Assembly: GCA_052386675.1 (NCBI GenBank) | Contig: JBQTJX010000029.1 | Location: forward strand, 1 to 64,000 | Reading direction: 5' to 3' | DNA: 64,000 nt | DNA from: RBG-16-66-20 sp052386675 | GTDB taxonomy: Bacteria > Pseudomonadota > Gammaproteobacteria > Burkholderiales > SG8-39 | Part shown: positions 51,263 to 60,054 of the stretch, in pieces | Position numbering within the stretch: the stretch's first letter is position 1 | How the letters are laid out: each line of letters opens with the position of its first letter | The notes under the pieces: generated by a model | What the model saw: the letters and a program-made list of their open reading frames with translations, nothing else | What the model was told of the DNA's origin: nothing | The model's database searches: none | Made by a program: the position numbers and the translations under genes

Positions 51263-53290
51263 TTGGCGACCTTCTTCGAGCACCAGGACGTCGCGCGCCG
51301 CAACACGAAGATCCTCGTGTTGCTGTATGTGCTGGCGGTGGCCGCGGTCATCATCGCCGTGGACATCGTGCTCGCGGTCACCTGGCTCGCCACCGGCAAC
51401 GTCGACGCCACGCTGCAGTACGCGAGCACGCAGAGCCTGCTGCGCGCGGTTCCGGCGAGCGTCTACCTGTGGGGCGCGCTCGGCACCGCGGGGGTGATTT
51501 TCCTGGTGAGCGCGTGGAACGTCTCGAAGCTGGGCGGCGGCGGCGCCGCGGTGGCGCAGATGGTGGGCGCCCGGCGCGTCGAGCCGGGCACGCGCGATCT
51601 CCTGGAGCGGCGCCTGCTCAACGTGGTCGAGGAAATGGCCATCGCCTCGGGCGTGCGCGTACCGGCGGTCTACGTCATGGACGGCGAGGGCGGCATCAAC
51701 GCCTTCGCGGCGGGCTGGGAGGTGTCCAACTCCGTGGTGGCGGTGACGCGCGGCACGCTGGAGACGCTCAACCGGGACGAGCTGCAGGGCGTGGTGGCGC
51801 ACGAGTTCAGCCACATCCTGAACGGCGACATGCGGCTCAACATCCGCATGATCGGCGTGCTGGCCGGGATCGTGTTCATCGGCTCCATCGGCGAGTTCCT
51901 GCTGCGCTCGCAGCGCGGCGGCAGCAGCTCGAAGAACTCCGGCTCGGGCTATTTCGTCGTCGTCGGCCTGGCGCTGATGCTGATCGGCTGGATCGGCCTT
52001 TTCTTCTCGCGCCTGATCAAGGCGGCGGTGTCGCGCCAGCGCGAGTTCCTGGCCGATGCCTCCGCGGTGCAGTTCACGCGCAACCCGGACGGCGTCGCCG
52101 GTGCCCTGGACCGCATCCGCAACACCTCGCGCGGCACGCTGGTGGAGAACCGGCACGCCGAGGACCTGTCGCACATGTTCTTCGCCGACAGCGTCAAGGT
52201 CTGGTTCGGCGGCCTGTTCGACACCCACCCGCCGATCGAGGAGCGCATCGCGCGCGCCCATCCGCGCTTCCAGCCTTCCACGTACCGGCAGAAGCGCCCG
52301 CCGACGGAGCCCACGGACGCCGAGGCGGCCAAGGCGGGCCTGAAGAAGGAAGAAGCCGCGAAGGCCATCGTGTTCGGCGCCGCGGCGGCGCTGGGCGGCG
52401 AGGGCCGGCGCGGCGGCGACCTGGGCACGCAGTGGGGTCGTTCCGCGAAGGACAGCGCCGCGCTGGTGGGGACCGTGGACGGCGGAAAGGTGGACTACGC
52501 CAGGCGATTGCTCAAGGCCCTGCCCGACGGACTGCGCGACAAGCTGCACGATCCGGATGGCGCGCGCGCGGCGCTGGTGGCGATGCTGCTCGCGCCCGCG
52601 GAGGACGTATTGCAGGGTCAATTGGCGGCGCTGAAAGCCGCGGGCCTGGACAAGCTCTCCGGGGATGCCGCCGCGCTCCTGCCGCTCACGCGGCGGCTGG
52701 GCCCCGCGTTCCACCTGCCGGCGATCGACCTCGCGCTGCCCGCGGTCAAAGCCTCGCCCCAGGCGACGCACGACGAGCTGATCAAGGCCCTGGAAATCGC
52801 GGTCCAGGCCGACCGGCGGGTGTCGCTGCACGAATTCGTGGTGCTGACGCTGGTGCGCGACCAGCTTGTGCACAGGCCCAGGGGACCGGCGCCGGCCGGC
52901 CGGCGCATCGCCGAGCTCGGGGCCGAGGCCCGGCTGCTGCTGTCGCTTATCGCACACGCTGGCACCCGCCAGGACGCGACCGGCCGGCGCGGCGAAGCGC
53001 TGCAGGCCGCGATCGACGCCGGCGCGAAGGAAATGTCCCTCGCTCCGGCCACGGCCGCCGGTGTCGCGGGGGAACTGACGCTGAACAAGGCGGGCGCGGC
53101 GCTTGCCGCGCTGAAAGCACTGGCGCCGATGCAGAAAGCGGTGCTCATCAAGGGCCTGTTCGCGACCGTCAGCCACGACGGCAGCATCCGCCTGGCGGAG
53201 GCCGAACTCATGCGCCTGGCGGGCGCGGTGCTGGATTGCCCGCTGCCGCCGCTGCTCGAAACCATCGACCCCGCCACGTTGATGGAATAA
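51263..53290 (+). CDS. HtpX-like M48 membrane metalloprotease with long C-terminal extension
   Basis: A 675-residue protein. Helices near residues 15-40 and 68-90 (two at the N-terminus) precede the M48 domain with HEFSH at 180-184 and a further membrane segment pair (IGVLAGIVFIGSIGEFLL; YFVVVGLALMLIGWIGLFF). REFLADASAVQFTRNPDG supplies the third zinc ligand. After about residue 330 comes an extension of roughly 340 residues rich in Ala/Leu, with LIKALEIAVQADRRVSLHEFVVL resembling TerB-like helical modules. HtpX is about 290 residues, so this is twice the usual length. TTG start at 51263, coupled to lemA. Confidence 0.88.
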   Translation: MATFFEHQDVARRNTKILVLLYVLAVAAVIIAVDIVLAVTWLATGNVDATLQYASTQSLLRAVPASVYLWGALGTAGVIFLVSAWNVSKLGGGGAAVAQMVGARRVEPGTRDLLERRLLNVVEEMAIASGVRVPAVYVMDGEGGINAFAAGWEVSNSVVAVTRGTLETLNRDELQGVVAHEFSHILNGDMRLNIRMIGVLAGIVFIGSIGEFLLRSQRGGSSSKNSGSGYFVVVGLALMLIGWIGLFFSRLIKAAVSRQREFLADASAVQFTRNPDGVAGALDRIRNTSRGTLVENRHAEDLSHMFFADSVKVWFGGLFDTHPPIEERIARAHPRFQPSTYRQKRPPTEPTDAEAAKAGLKKEEAAKAIVFGAAAALGGEGRRGGDLGTQWGRSAKDSAALVGTVDGGKVDYARRLLKALPDGLRDKLHDPDGARAALVAMLLAPAEDVLQGQLAALKAAGLDKLSGDAAALLPLTRRLGPAFHLPAIDLALPAVKASPQATHDELIKALEIAVQADRRVSLHEFVVLTLVRDQLVHRPRGPAPAGRRIAELGAEARLLLSLIAHAGTRQDATGRRGEALQAAIDAGAKEMSLAPATAAGVAGELTLNKAGAALAALKALAPMQKAVLIKGLFATVSHDGSIRLAEAELMRLAGAVLDCPLPPLLETIDPATLME

Positions 53291-53297
53291 TCGCGGC

Positions 53298-56216
53298 GTG
53301 AAACACCTTGAGCTGGAACGCGCCCTGCGCGGCGCCATCGCGGGAGAAGTGCGCTTCGACGCCGGCGCGCTCGCCGCCTATGCGTCCGACGCCTCCAACT
53401 ACCGCCAGGTACCCATCGGCGTGGTGCTGCCGCGCACCGTGGAGGACGTCGTCGCCGCCATGGCCGCGTGCCGCGCGCACGACGCGCCGGTGCTTGCGCG
53501 CGGCGGCGGCACCTCGCTGTGCGGCCAGACGGTAAACATCGCGGTGGTCATGGACAGTTCCAAGTACCTGGACCGGGTGCTGGAGGTGGACCCGGCCTCG
53601 CGCACCGCGCGCGTGGAGCCCGGCGTGGTGTGCGACGCGCTGCGCGGCGCCGCCGAGCGCCACGGGCTCACCTTCGCGCCGGACCCCGCGACGCATTCGC
53701 GCTGCACCCTGGGCGGCATGATCGGCAACAACTCCTGCGGCCCGCACTCGGTGATGGCCGGCAAGACGGTGGAGAACATCGAGGCGCTGGAAGTGCTGAC
53801 CTACGACGGCGCGAGGTTCTGGTGCGGGCCGACCTCGGAGGCGGAACTGGAGGCGATCGTGCGCCGCGGCGGGAGGCAGGGAGAGATCTACGCGAAGTTG
53901 CGGGCGCTGCGGGATCGCCACGCCGAACGCATCCGCAGCCGGTTTCCGAAAATCAAGCGCCGCGTCTCGGGCTACAACCTGGATCAGCTGCTGCCGGAGA
54001 ACGGCTTCAACGTCGCGCGCGCGCTGGTGGGATCGGAAGGCACCTGCGCGGTGACGCTGCAGGCGCTGGCGCGGCTGGTGAAGAGCCCGCGCGAGCGCGT
54101 GCTGCTGGTGATCGGCTTCCCGGACATCTATCTCGCCGGCGATGCCGTGCCCCGGGTCATCGCCACCGGGCCGATCGCCTGCGAGGGCCTGGACACCGGC
54201 ATCATCGGGGGCCTGCGCGAGCGGGGACTTCGCCTGGAGGACATCGCGCTGCTGCCCGAGGGCAACGCCTGGCTGATGGTGGAATTCGGCGACGACGAGC
54301 GTTGCGAGGCGGTGCGCAAGGCGAAAGTGCTGCAGGACGCGCTCGGCGGCAAGCTCATCGAGGAAAAGGCGCTCGCCAACCGCATCTGGACCATCCGCGA
54401 AACGGGCGCCTCGGCCACTGCCCTGAACGTGAAGGGCGCCGACGGGAGAACCCGTGGTCCCGATCCCATTGTCGGCTGGGAGGACGCGGCGGTGGACCCC
54501 TCGCGCCTCGGGGACTACCTGCGCGAGTTCCAGGCGCTGGTGGACAAATTCGGCTACCGGACCTCCCTGTACGGGCATTTCGGCGACGGCTGCATCCACG
54601 CCCGCATCACTTTCAACCTGCGCACGCCGCAGGGCACCGCGCACTGGCGCAAATTCCTCTTCGCCGCCACCGAGCTGGTGGTGAAGTTCGGCGGCTCCAT
54701 ATCCGGGGAGCATGGCGACGGACAGGCGCGCGCGGAACTGCTGCCGGCGATGTACGGGCCGGAGCTGATGGAGGCCTTCCGCGAGTTCAAGCGCATCTGG
54801 GACCCGCGCGGGCGCATGAACCCGGGCAAGCTGGTGGATGCCACGGGCGAGGTCTACAAGCTGGACGAGAACCTGCGCCTCGGGCCCGGCTACAAGACGG
54901 TGCAGATCGCCACGCGCATGGATTTCGCGGGCGACATCGGCGACGGCTTCGGCCGCGCCGCCGAGCGCTGCGTCGGCATGGGCAAGTGCCGTTCCGCCGA
55001 GGGCGGCACCATGTGCCCCAGCTACCGCGCCACGCGCGAGGAGCGGTTCTCCACCCGTGGCCGCGCGCGGCTGCTGTCGGAAATGCTGCGCGGCGAAGTG
55101 ATCACCGACCTGTGGCAGAGCGAAGAGGTGCGCGAGGCGCTGGACTGGTGCCTCGCCTGCAAGGGTTGCCGCAGCGACTGCCCGACGCATACCGACATGG
55201 CCGCCTACAAGGCGGAGTTCATGTCGCATCACTACGAGGGAAAGCCCCGCCCTCGCCAGGCGTTCTTCATGGGGCGGATCGGCGAGTGGGCGCCCCGGGC
55301 GTTGAAGTTCGCGCGCCTGGCCAATTTCCTGTCCTCGACGCCGGGGATCTCGGGCATCGCCAAGCGGGTCGCCGGCATCGCGCCGGAGCGCACGCTGCCG
55401 CGCCTCGCCGCGCGCAGCTTCAGCCGCAGCTTCGCCGACAGCCGCAGTTCGCGGCGCGATCCCGCGCGCGAAGGCGGCGCGCGGCGCGGCGACCCGGTGG
55501 TGCTGTTCCCGGACACCTTCAGCAACCATTTCCGCCCGCGGACGGCGCTCGCCGCCGCCGACGTGCTCGAGGCCGCCGGCTGCCGCGTCGACCTGCCGCG
55601 CGAGCCGCTGTGCTGCGGCCGGCCCTACTACGACTTCGGCATGCTGGACGAGGCGAAGGCCTCGCTGCGGAGGATCGTCTCCGTGCTCGCGCCCCAGATC
55701 GAGGTCGGCCTGCCGGTGGTGGTGCTGGAGCCCGGCTGCCTGTCGGTCTTCCGCGACGAACTGAAGAAAATGCTGCCCGCCGATCCTGCGGCGCAAAAAC
55801 TCTCGAAGCTCGCGGTGTCGCTGGGCGAGGTGCTCGCCGCGCGCGGCTGGAAGCCGGGCCGCGTGGAGGGAGGAGGCAAGGTCCTGGTGCACGGCCACTG
55901 CCACCAGAAGGCGCTGGGCGGCATGCGAGAGGACCTGGAACTGCTGTCGCAGGCGGGCATGCAGGTGGACTCGCCCGACATGGGCTGCTGCGGCATGGCC
56001 GGGTCCTTCGGTTTCCGGCCGGAGACCTACGCGGCTTCGCTCAGGATCGCGGACCTCGCGCTGATGCCGAAAGTGCGCGGCCTCGCGCGCGACTCGCTGG
56101 TGGTCGCCAACGGCTTTTCCTGCCGCGAGCAGATCGAGGACCTGTCGGGGCGGGAGACGCTGCATCTCGCCGAGGTCTTGGCGAGGGGACTGGACCCGAA
56201 AGAGCAGCGCGCCTAG
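53298..56216 (+). CDS. FAD-linked oxidase / Fe-S (GlcD-GlcF-type) fusion, D-2-hydroxyacid dehydrogenase-like
   Basis: A 972-residue fusion. The N-terminal part holds an FAD_binding_4 domain (RGGGTSLCGQTVN, GGMIGNNSCGPHS) and FAD-oxidase C domain (YGHFGDGCIHARI, SGEHGDGQAR). The middle carries two Fe-S clusters (GMGKCRSAEGGTMCPSYRAT; CLACKGCRSDCPTH), and the C-terminus two CCG domains (LCCGRPYYDFG; GCCGMAGSFGF). This is the YdiJ/D-2-hydroxyglutarate or D-lactate dehydrogenase layout, feeding electrons to the respiratory chain. GTG start at 53298. The stop is shared with the convergent gene (CTAG). The substrate is undefined. Confidence 0.9.
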   Translation: MKHLELERALRGAIAGEVRFDAGALAAYASDASNYRQVPIGVVLPRTVEDVVAAMAACRAHDAPVLARGGGTSLCGQTVNIAVVMDSSKYLDRVLEVDPASRTARVEPGVVCDALRGAAERHGLTFAPDPATHSRCTLGGMIGNNSCGPHSVMAGKTVENIEALEVLTYDGARFWCGPTSEAELEAIVRRGGRQGEIYAKLRALRDRHAERIRSRFPKIKRRVSGYNLDQLLPENGFNVARALVGSEGTCAVTLQALARLVKSPRERVLLVIGFPDIYLAGDAVPRVIATGPIACEGLDTGIIGGLRERGLRLEDIALLPEGNAWLMVEFGDDERCEAVRKAKVLQDALGGKLIEEKALANRIWTIRETGASATALNVKGADGRTRGPDPIVGWEDAAVDPSRLGDYLREFQALVDKFGYRTSLYGHFGDGCIHARITFNLRTPQGTAHWRKFLFAATELVVKFGGSISGEHGDGQARAELLPAMYGPELMEAFREFKRIWDPRGRMNPGKLVDATGEVYKLDENLRLGPGYKTVQIATRMDFAGDIGDGFGRAAERCVGMGKCRSAEGGTMCPSYRATREERFSTRGRARLLSEMLRGEVITDLWQSEEVREALDWCLACKGCRSDCPTHTDMAAYKAEFMSHHYEGKPRPRQAFFMGRIGEWAPRALKFARLANFLSSTPGISGIAKRVAGIAPERTLPRLAARSFSRSFADSRSSRRDPAREGGARRGDPVVLFPDTFSNHFRPRTALAAADVLEAAGCRVDLPREPLCCGRPYYDFGMLDEAKASLRRIVSVLAPQIEVGLPVVVLEPGCLSVFRDELKKMLPADPAAQKLSKLAVSLGEVLAARGWKPGRVEGGGKVLVHGHCHQKALGGMREDLELLSQAGMQVDSPDMGCCGMAGSFGFRPETYAASLRIADLALMPKVRGLARDSLVVANGFSCREQIEDLSGRETLHLAEVLARGLDPKEQRA

Positions 56217-57253
56217 GCGAGCCCCGCGAGGTCTCGAGTCAACTGCGCCGCCGGTATTTCGCGGCAGCCGGTGGCATTCTGTCCCGACCACAACGGCGAG
56301 AAATCCCCGCTGCCATTCTTTTCCGCCGCCGCGCGCAGCGGCGTGATGGCCGCGGTTCCCAGCGGGAACGCGGGTGCGGCCGCGTTCATCGGCCCCAGCT
56401 CGCGCATGATGCGGTTCACGATGCCCCTCGCGGGCCTGCCGGTGAACAGGTTGGTCAACGCGGTGTTCGCCGCCTGCGGGCTTTTCAGCGCAGCGCGATG
56501 CACCGCGCTCGCGGTGGATTCCGGGCACAGCAGGTAGGCGGTGCCCGGCTGCACCGCCGAGGCGCCCAGCGCCATCGCCGCGCGCATGCCCTGCGCGTCC
56601 GCGATGCCGCCGGCGGCGATCACCGGCAGCTTCACCGCCTTCACCACCTGCGGCAGCAGGGCGAAGGTGCCCGGCTGCGTCGCGATGTCCTCGCCGATGA
56701 ACACCCCGCGGTGGCCGCCGGCTTCGTTGCCCTGCGCGATGATGGCGTCCACGCCCTGCGCCTCCAGCCAGCGCGCTTCCTCCACCGTGGTCGCCGAGGA
56801 AATGATTTTCGAGCCCCAGCCACGCACCCGCGCGAGCAGTTCCTTCGAGGGCAGGCCGAAGTGGAAGCTCACCACCGCCGGCTTGAAAGCCTCCAGCACG
56901 TCGGCGGCCTCGGCGCTGAACGGCGAGCGCCCCGGTCCCGCCGGGATCTTGTCCGCGTCGATGCCGAATTCCTCGTAGTAGGGCGCGAGTTTCGCGCGCC
57001 ACGCGGCCTCCCGCACCGCGTCAGGCTGCGGCGGCACGTGGCAGAAGAAATTCACGTTGTAGGGCTTCGCGGTTCCCGCCTTGATTGCCGCCAGTTCCTT
57101 CGCGATGCCCTCCGGGGCCAGCATGGCGCAGGGGAGCGACCCCAGGCCCCCCGCGTTGGACACCGCGATCGTCATCGCGCTGCCCTGCGAGCCCGCCATC
57201 GGGGCCTGGATGACGGGCAACTCGATGCCGAACAGTTTCGTGATCGCGCTCAT
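56213..57253 (-). CDS. NAD(P)H-dependent flavin oxidoreductase / nitronate monooxygenase family
   Basis: A 346-residue TIM-barrel FMN protein. It opens FGIELPVIQAPMAGSQGSAM, then GGLGSLPCAMLAPEGIAKEL, VDAIIAQGNEAGGHRG and VIAAGGIADAQGMRAAMALGASAVQPGTAYL; the catalytic-type histidine is in AGGHRG. These fit class I nitronate monooxygenase, which oxidises propionate-3-nitronate and similar toxins, though enoyl-ACP-reductase-like relatives exist. ATG at 57253 is the natural start. It is first followed on the minus strand by the convergent FAD/Fe-S gene, sharing the CTAG. Confidence 0.87.
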   Translation of the reverse strand: MSAITKLFGIELPVIQAPMAGSQGSAMTIAVSNAGGLGSLPCAMLAPEGIAKELAAIKAGTAKPYNVNFFCHVPPQPDAVREAAWRAKLAPYYEEFGIDADKIPAGPGRSPFSAEAADVLEAFKPAVVSFHFGLPSKELLARVRGWGSKIISSATTVEEARWLEAQGVDAIIAQGNEAGGHRGVFIGEDIATQPGTFALLPQVVKAVKLPVIAAGGIADAQGMRAAMALGASAVQPGTAYLLCPESTASAVHRAALKSPQAANTALTNLFTGRPARGIVNRIMRELGPMNAAAPAFPLGTAAITPLRAAAEKNGSGDFSPLWSGQNATGCREIPAAQLTRDLAGLA

Positions 57254-57264
57254 GCCTTCTTCTA

Positions 57265-57645
57265 TCAGATGAGCCAGACCCCGAGCAAGACCGCGAGCGC
57301 GATCCAGATCACGATCACCACCGCGGCGGCCGTCCAGCTCTTGGTCGTTTCCAGCTGCTTCTGTGCTGCAAGCCTTGCATCGGCCATCACCTCGGGCGGG
57401 ATCATGCGCAGGCAGACGATGATCCCCAGCGGCACCAGGACGAGGTCGTCGAGGAATCCCAGGACCGGGATGAAATCCGGGATCAGGTCGATCGGCGACA
57501 CCGCGTAGGCCACGACCATCCCGGCGAGGATCTTCGCCGCGAGCGGCGTGCGCGGGTCGCGGGCGGCGTGGTAGAGGGCCAGCGTTTCCTGCTTCAGCGA
57601 ATCGGCCTTCGCCTTCAGGTATTCGCGGATCGAGAGCTTCCGCAT
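57265..57645 (-). CDS. YkvA/DUF1232 family membrane protein
   Basis: A 126-residue protein with the DUF1232 signature YAVSPIDLIPDFIPVLGFLDDLVLVP (residues about 47-72) and two further hydrophobic helices, the last a C-terminal tail anchor (AAAVVIVIWIALAVLLGVWLI). Function is unknown; the family is widespread in small inner-membrane proteins. It starts at ATG 57645, sharing one base with the stop of the upstream ICMT-like gene, and ends 11 bases before the nitronate-monooxygenase start, so the three form one minus-strand unit. Confidence 0.87.
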   Translation of the reverse strand: MRKLSIREYLKAKADSLKQETLALYHAARDPRTPLAAKILAGMVVAYAVSPIDLIPDFIPVLGFLDDLVLVPLGIIVCLRMIPPEVMADARLAAQKQLETTKSWTAAAVVIVIWIALAVLLGVWLI

Positions 57646-58106
57646 CAGATCCAGCGGCGCACGCGATTGCGGTAGTCGTCGAACTGCGCCCCGAACAGCT
57701 TCGCCATCGCGCGCTCCTCGGGCTCGATCTGGAAGCGGTTGATGTACAGCACGAACAGCGGCAGCACCGCGAACGCGGCCGGGTGCGCGAGGTACGCCGT
57801 CCAGGCGAGCAGCAGCACCAGCATCCCCAGGTACATCGGGTTGCGGGTATAGCGGTAGATGCCGGACTGGACCAGGCTCGATGCCTTCTCGGGCTTGAGC
57901 GGGTTGATGGTGGTCCTGGCTTTCCGGAAGGCAAGCAGGCCGGCTACGTCGATGGCGGCGCCGAGGAAGGCCAGCAGGATCGCCGCTTCGGTGGCGCCGG
58001 GGGCCGGGATGCGGTATTCAGGAAGCGCTCTCGCCAATAACCACATCAATCCGGCCGAGATCAGGCCGATGACTGGCGGGGGGATTCGGTGCTCTAGGGC
58101 TTGCAT
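57645..58106 (-). CDS. Isoprenylcysteine carboxyl methyltransferase-like membrane protein
   Basis: A 153-residue membrane methyltransferase-like protein with four hydrophobic segments. The C-terminal SAM-binding block GIYRYTRNPMYLGMLVLLLAW and the paired glutamates in QIEPEERAMAKLFG are diagnostic of the ICMT/PEMT superfamily. Bacterial members methylate unknown small molecules or lipids rather than prenylated proteins. It is divergent from the ABM monooxygenase, and the perfect TetR-like palindrome sits between them, so the two are probably controlled together. Confidence 0.88.
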   Translation of the reverse strand: MQALEHRIPPPVIGLISAGLMWLLARALPEYRIPAPGATEAAILLAFLGAAIDVAGLLAFRKARTTINPLKPEKASSLVQSGIYRYTRNPMYLGMLVLLLAWTAYLAHPAAFAVLPLFVLYINRFQIEPEERAMAKLFGAQFDDYRNRVRRWI

Positions 58107-58115
58107 ACTACTGCA

Positions 58116-58135
58116 ATGTAACCGATCGGTTACAT
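58116..58135. promoter_or_regulatory. Perfect 20-bp palindrome, probable TetR-type operator
   Basis: The sequence is identical to the palindrome at 12828-12847. It lies centrally in the 50-base gap between the ICMT-like gene (start 58106, minus) and the ABM gene (start 58157, plus), where one bound repressor could shut off both. Exact conservation of 20 bases at two distant loci supports function. Confidence 0.72.
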
Positions 58136-58156
58136 CTGGCGTTTGTGGAGGGGTGC

Positions 58157-58504
58157 ATGATCGCGGTCATCTTCGAAGTATTGCCCAATCCGGGGCGCAA
58201 GGACGATTACCTGCGGATGGCGGAGGCCTTGAAGGCCGAGCTGGTGGCGATGGACGGGTTTGTTTCGGTGGAGCGGTTTGAGTCTTTGACCACGCCTGGG
58301 AAGTATTTGTCTTTGTCGATCTGGCGGGATGAGGAATCGGTGCGGCGGTGGCGGAACCTGGCGTCGCACCGGGCGGCGCAGGCGGCGGGTCGGGCGGAGG
58401 TGTTTGCGGATTACCGGTTAAGGGTGGCGGAGGTGGTCAGGGATTACGGGATGAAGGAGAGGGAGGGGGCGCCGGGGGACTCTAGGGGGGTGCATCCGGA
58501 TTGA
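58157..58504 (+). CDS. Antibiotic biosynthesis monooxygenase (ABM) domain protein
   Basis: A 115-residue single-domain protein with the dimeric ferredoxin-like ABM fold: IAVIFEVLPNPGRKDDYLRMAEAL, MDGFVSVERFES, YLSLSIWRDEESVRRWRN. Family members are cofactor-free monooxygenases acting on quinols, heme oxygenases or small isomerases. ATG at 58157 is preferred over an upstream ATG at 58145 because a ggagggg ribosome-binding site overlaps the latter. Codons in the second half are unusually G-rich. Control by the adjacent palindrome is inferred. Confidence 0.83.
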   Translation: MIAVIFEVLPNPGRKDDYLRMAEALKAELVAMDGFVSVERFESLTTPGKYLSLSIWRDEESVRRWRNLASHRAAQAAGRAEVFADYRLRVAEVVRDYGMKEREGAPGDSRGVHPD

Positions 58505-58528
58505 CGCTGACCTGGCCGGCATCGCCCC

Positions 58529-59299
58529 CTACCGAATCGCGAATCCGAGTTCGCCGAGCGTGGTCGGGATGCTCCTGGAAAGCAGTTCCGAAAGCGCCTG
58601 ACGAATCGTCCGCCTGTCATCGTCCGTGAGCTTCGAGAACTCTTCCTTGTCGTGCGACGCGCCAAGAATCTTGAAGGGGTAGGCGGTATTGGGTTCGAGG
58701 AAGCTTGGATTTGCGCGCGGCACAACGCCAAAAGTCTGCGCGATGGGCTTGAACGACGATCCCTGGATCACCGACATGCCATACCAGGCGTACGCGGCTA
58801 CCGTCGTTCCTCGGAAAAGAGGCCGCGTGTAGAGACCTATGCCCTCCATGAACTGGTTCGTCATGGCGATTCGATCCTCGTTTCGCTGCTTTGACAGGAC
58901 GATGAGCGCGTCGAATCCCTGTGCGCCGGCTTCTGCCCGAAGCATCTTCTCAACGGCCTCGTAGTCCAGCGGGTTTGCGATGCTTTGCGTTTGCGCGTTG
59001 CCCAGGCTTGAACGCAGGTTCTTGAGCGGCTGCACCTTGTAGTTTCCATTGCGCTCCAGCGTGGTTTTGACCAGGGCTTCGGCCTCGTCGTCGATGGCCC
59101 ATTCTCCAACCGGGTGTTCAGACCGGCGATTTCCGAACACCATGAATGCCACGTGGACCATGTGGAACTTCTCGCCGACGAGCGACACCACGCCGATGTT
59201 CCGGATCTTGGCAAGGTTGTCCTTCTCGATTGCGCGTGGCGCGACGGCGCAGCCGGTGTGGAGTACGGAGATCAGCGCAATGACCAGAATGCGGAGCAT
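58529..59299 (-). CDS. Putative lipoprotein of unknown function
   Basis: A 256-residue protein with a lipoprotein signal; lipobox HTGC puts the lipidated cysteine at residue 17. ATG at 59299 is preceded by a good ribosome-binding site (gggagg). The mature part contains IRNIGVVSLVGEKFHMVHVAFMVFGNR and GFDALIVLSKQRNEDR and looks like a secreted alpha/beta fold, but I recognise no family. It uses more A/T-ending codons than genes on either side, as do the next two minus-strand genes, suggesting a recently acquired islet. Confidence 0.72.
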   Translation of the reverse strand: MLRILVIALISVLHTGCAVAPRAIEKDNLAKIRNIGVVSLVGEKFHMVHVAFMVFGNRRSEHPVGEWAIDDEAEALVKTTLERNGNYKVQPLKNLRSSLGNAQTQSIANPLDYEAVEKMLRAEAGAQGFDALIVLSKQRNEDRIAMTNQFMEGIGLYTRPLFRGTTVAAYAWYGMSVIQGSSFKPIAQTFGVVPRANPSFLEPNTAYPFKILGASHDKEEFSKLTDDDRRTIRQALSELLSRSIPTTLGELGFAIR

Positions 59300-59433
59300 G
59301 TGGTTCCTCCCAAAAATTCGGCTAACGTCCCGGCTCTGGCGCACGCGCCCAAGCGCCCAACTTCGACCAAGTGTCGCTCAACGACCGGAGATTAGGCGTC
59401 ACGGTTGTGGACTTCGCGCGTGGACAATTCAGC

Positions 59434-59937
59434 TCATTTTGCCGTGACCTTCCGGGTCACCGGTTGGCCCGTTGCTTCGTCTTCAATCCAGATCGAAGAT
59501 CCGCCCTTCTTCAGTTCACCTTTTACGACGTACCAGCGATTTTGTGTGGGCGTGAAATCCACGACGCCCTCTACCGAAAGAAAGATGCCAGTGGCCTGAC
59601 TGATCATTTGCTGAATGGCTGCCCCCGCCGTATGAGCGCCCTTGAGCGTCACCTTCATTGGAGTGGCCGGGACCTCTCGGGTTACGTACCTTGCGGTCAG
59701 AGAAAACCCGCGGCCTTGGCTCGCGCTGGCGCTCGCATGGAAACTGTTCTCCACCGCCTGGCCGTTCACCTCCACCAGCGCGAAGATCTGGGCTGTTGTT
59801 TCATCTTCCTTGAAGCCTGAATCCACAATCACTGCTGTTGGGCCGGTGTAGCCGTCGGGCACAGGTTTGTAAGTAGCGCAACCAGACAGCATCGATATCG
59901 CAAGCAGGCAGGAATAGGTGCTTCGCGTTCTTGTCAT
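59434..59937 (-). CDS. Putative lipoprotein of unknown function
   Basis: A 167-residue protein with lipobox LSGC (cysteine 20) and a mature start ATYKPVPDGYTGPTAVIVDSG, typical of small proteobacterial outer-membrane lipoproteins that begin YKPVPxGYxGP. The rest is predicted all-beta, ending in VVKGELKKGGSSIWIEDEATGQPV. No enzyme motif is seen. It is flanked by 130-base and 117-base non-coding stretches with no recognisable features. AT-richer than the genome norm. Confidence 0.72.
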   Translation of the reverse strand: MTRTRSTYSCLLAISMLSGCATYKPVPDGYTGPTAVIVDSGFKEDETTAQIFALVEVNGQAVENSFHASASASQGRGFSLTARYVTREVPATPMKVTLKGAHTAGAAIQQMISQATGIFLSVEGVVDFTPTQNRWYVVKGELKKGGSSIWIEDEATGQPVTRKVTAK

Positions 59938-60054
59938 GATCCCGCCGGTTATTGGCGACCTAGCGTCGCGCTTTGCGGCAGGCGGGACGAGAAAAGACCC
60001 GCATCGAAACCGCGCTGGTGGCCCGTTCGCAGCAGCTACATGATCGAAAGCACA

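Noticed and set aside
50507..53338. Frames of more than 900 codons on both strands over lemA and the HtpX-like gene
   Set aside because: No domain, biased composition, and the in-frame real genes have complete catalytic motifs.
53208..57508. Very long open frames on both strands (about 1264 and 1346 codons) across the FAD/Fe-S fusion gene
   Set aside because: They are Arg/Ala/Gly-rich, lack any recognisable domain, and lie opposite or out of frame with a gene carrying clear motifs; an effect of high GC content.
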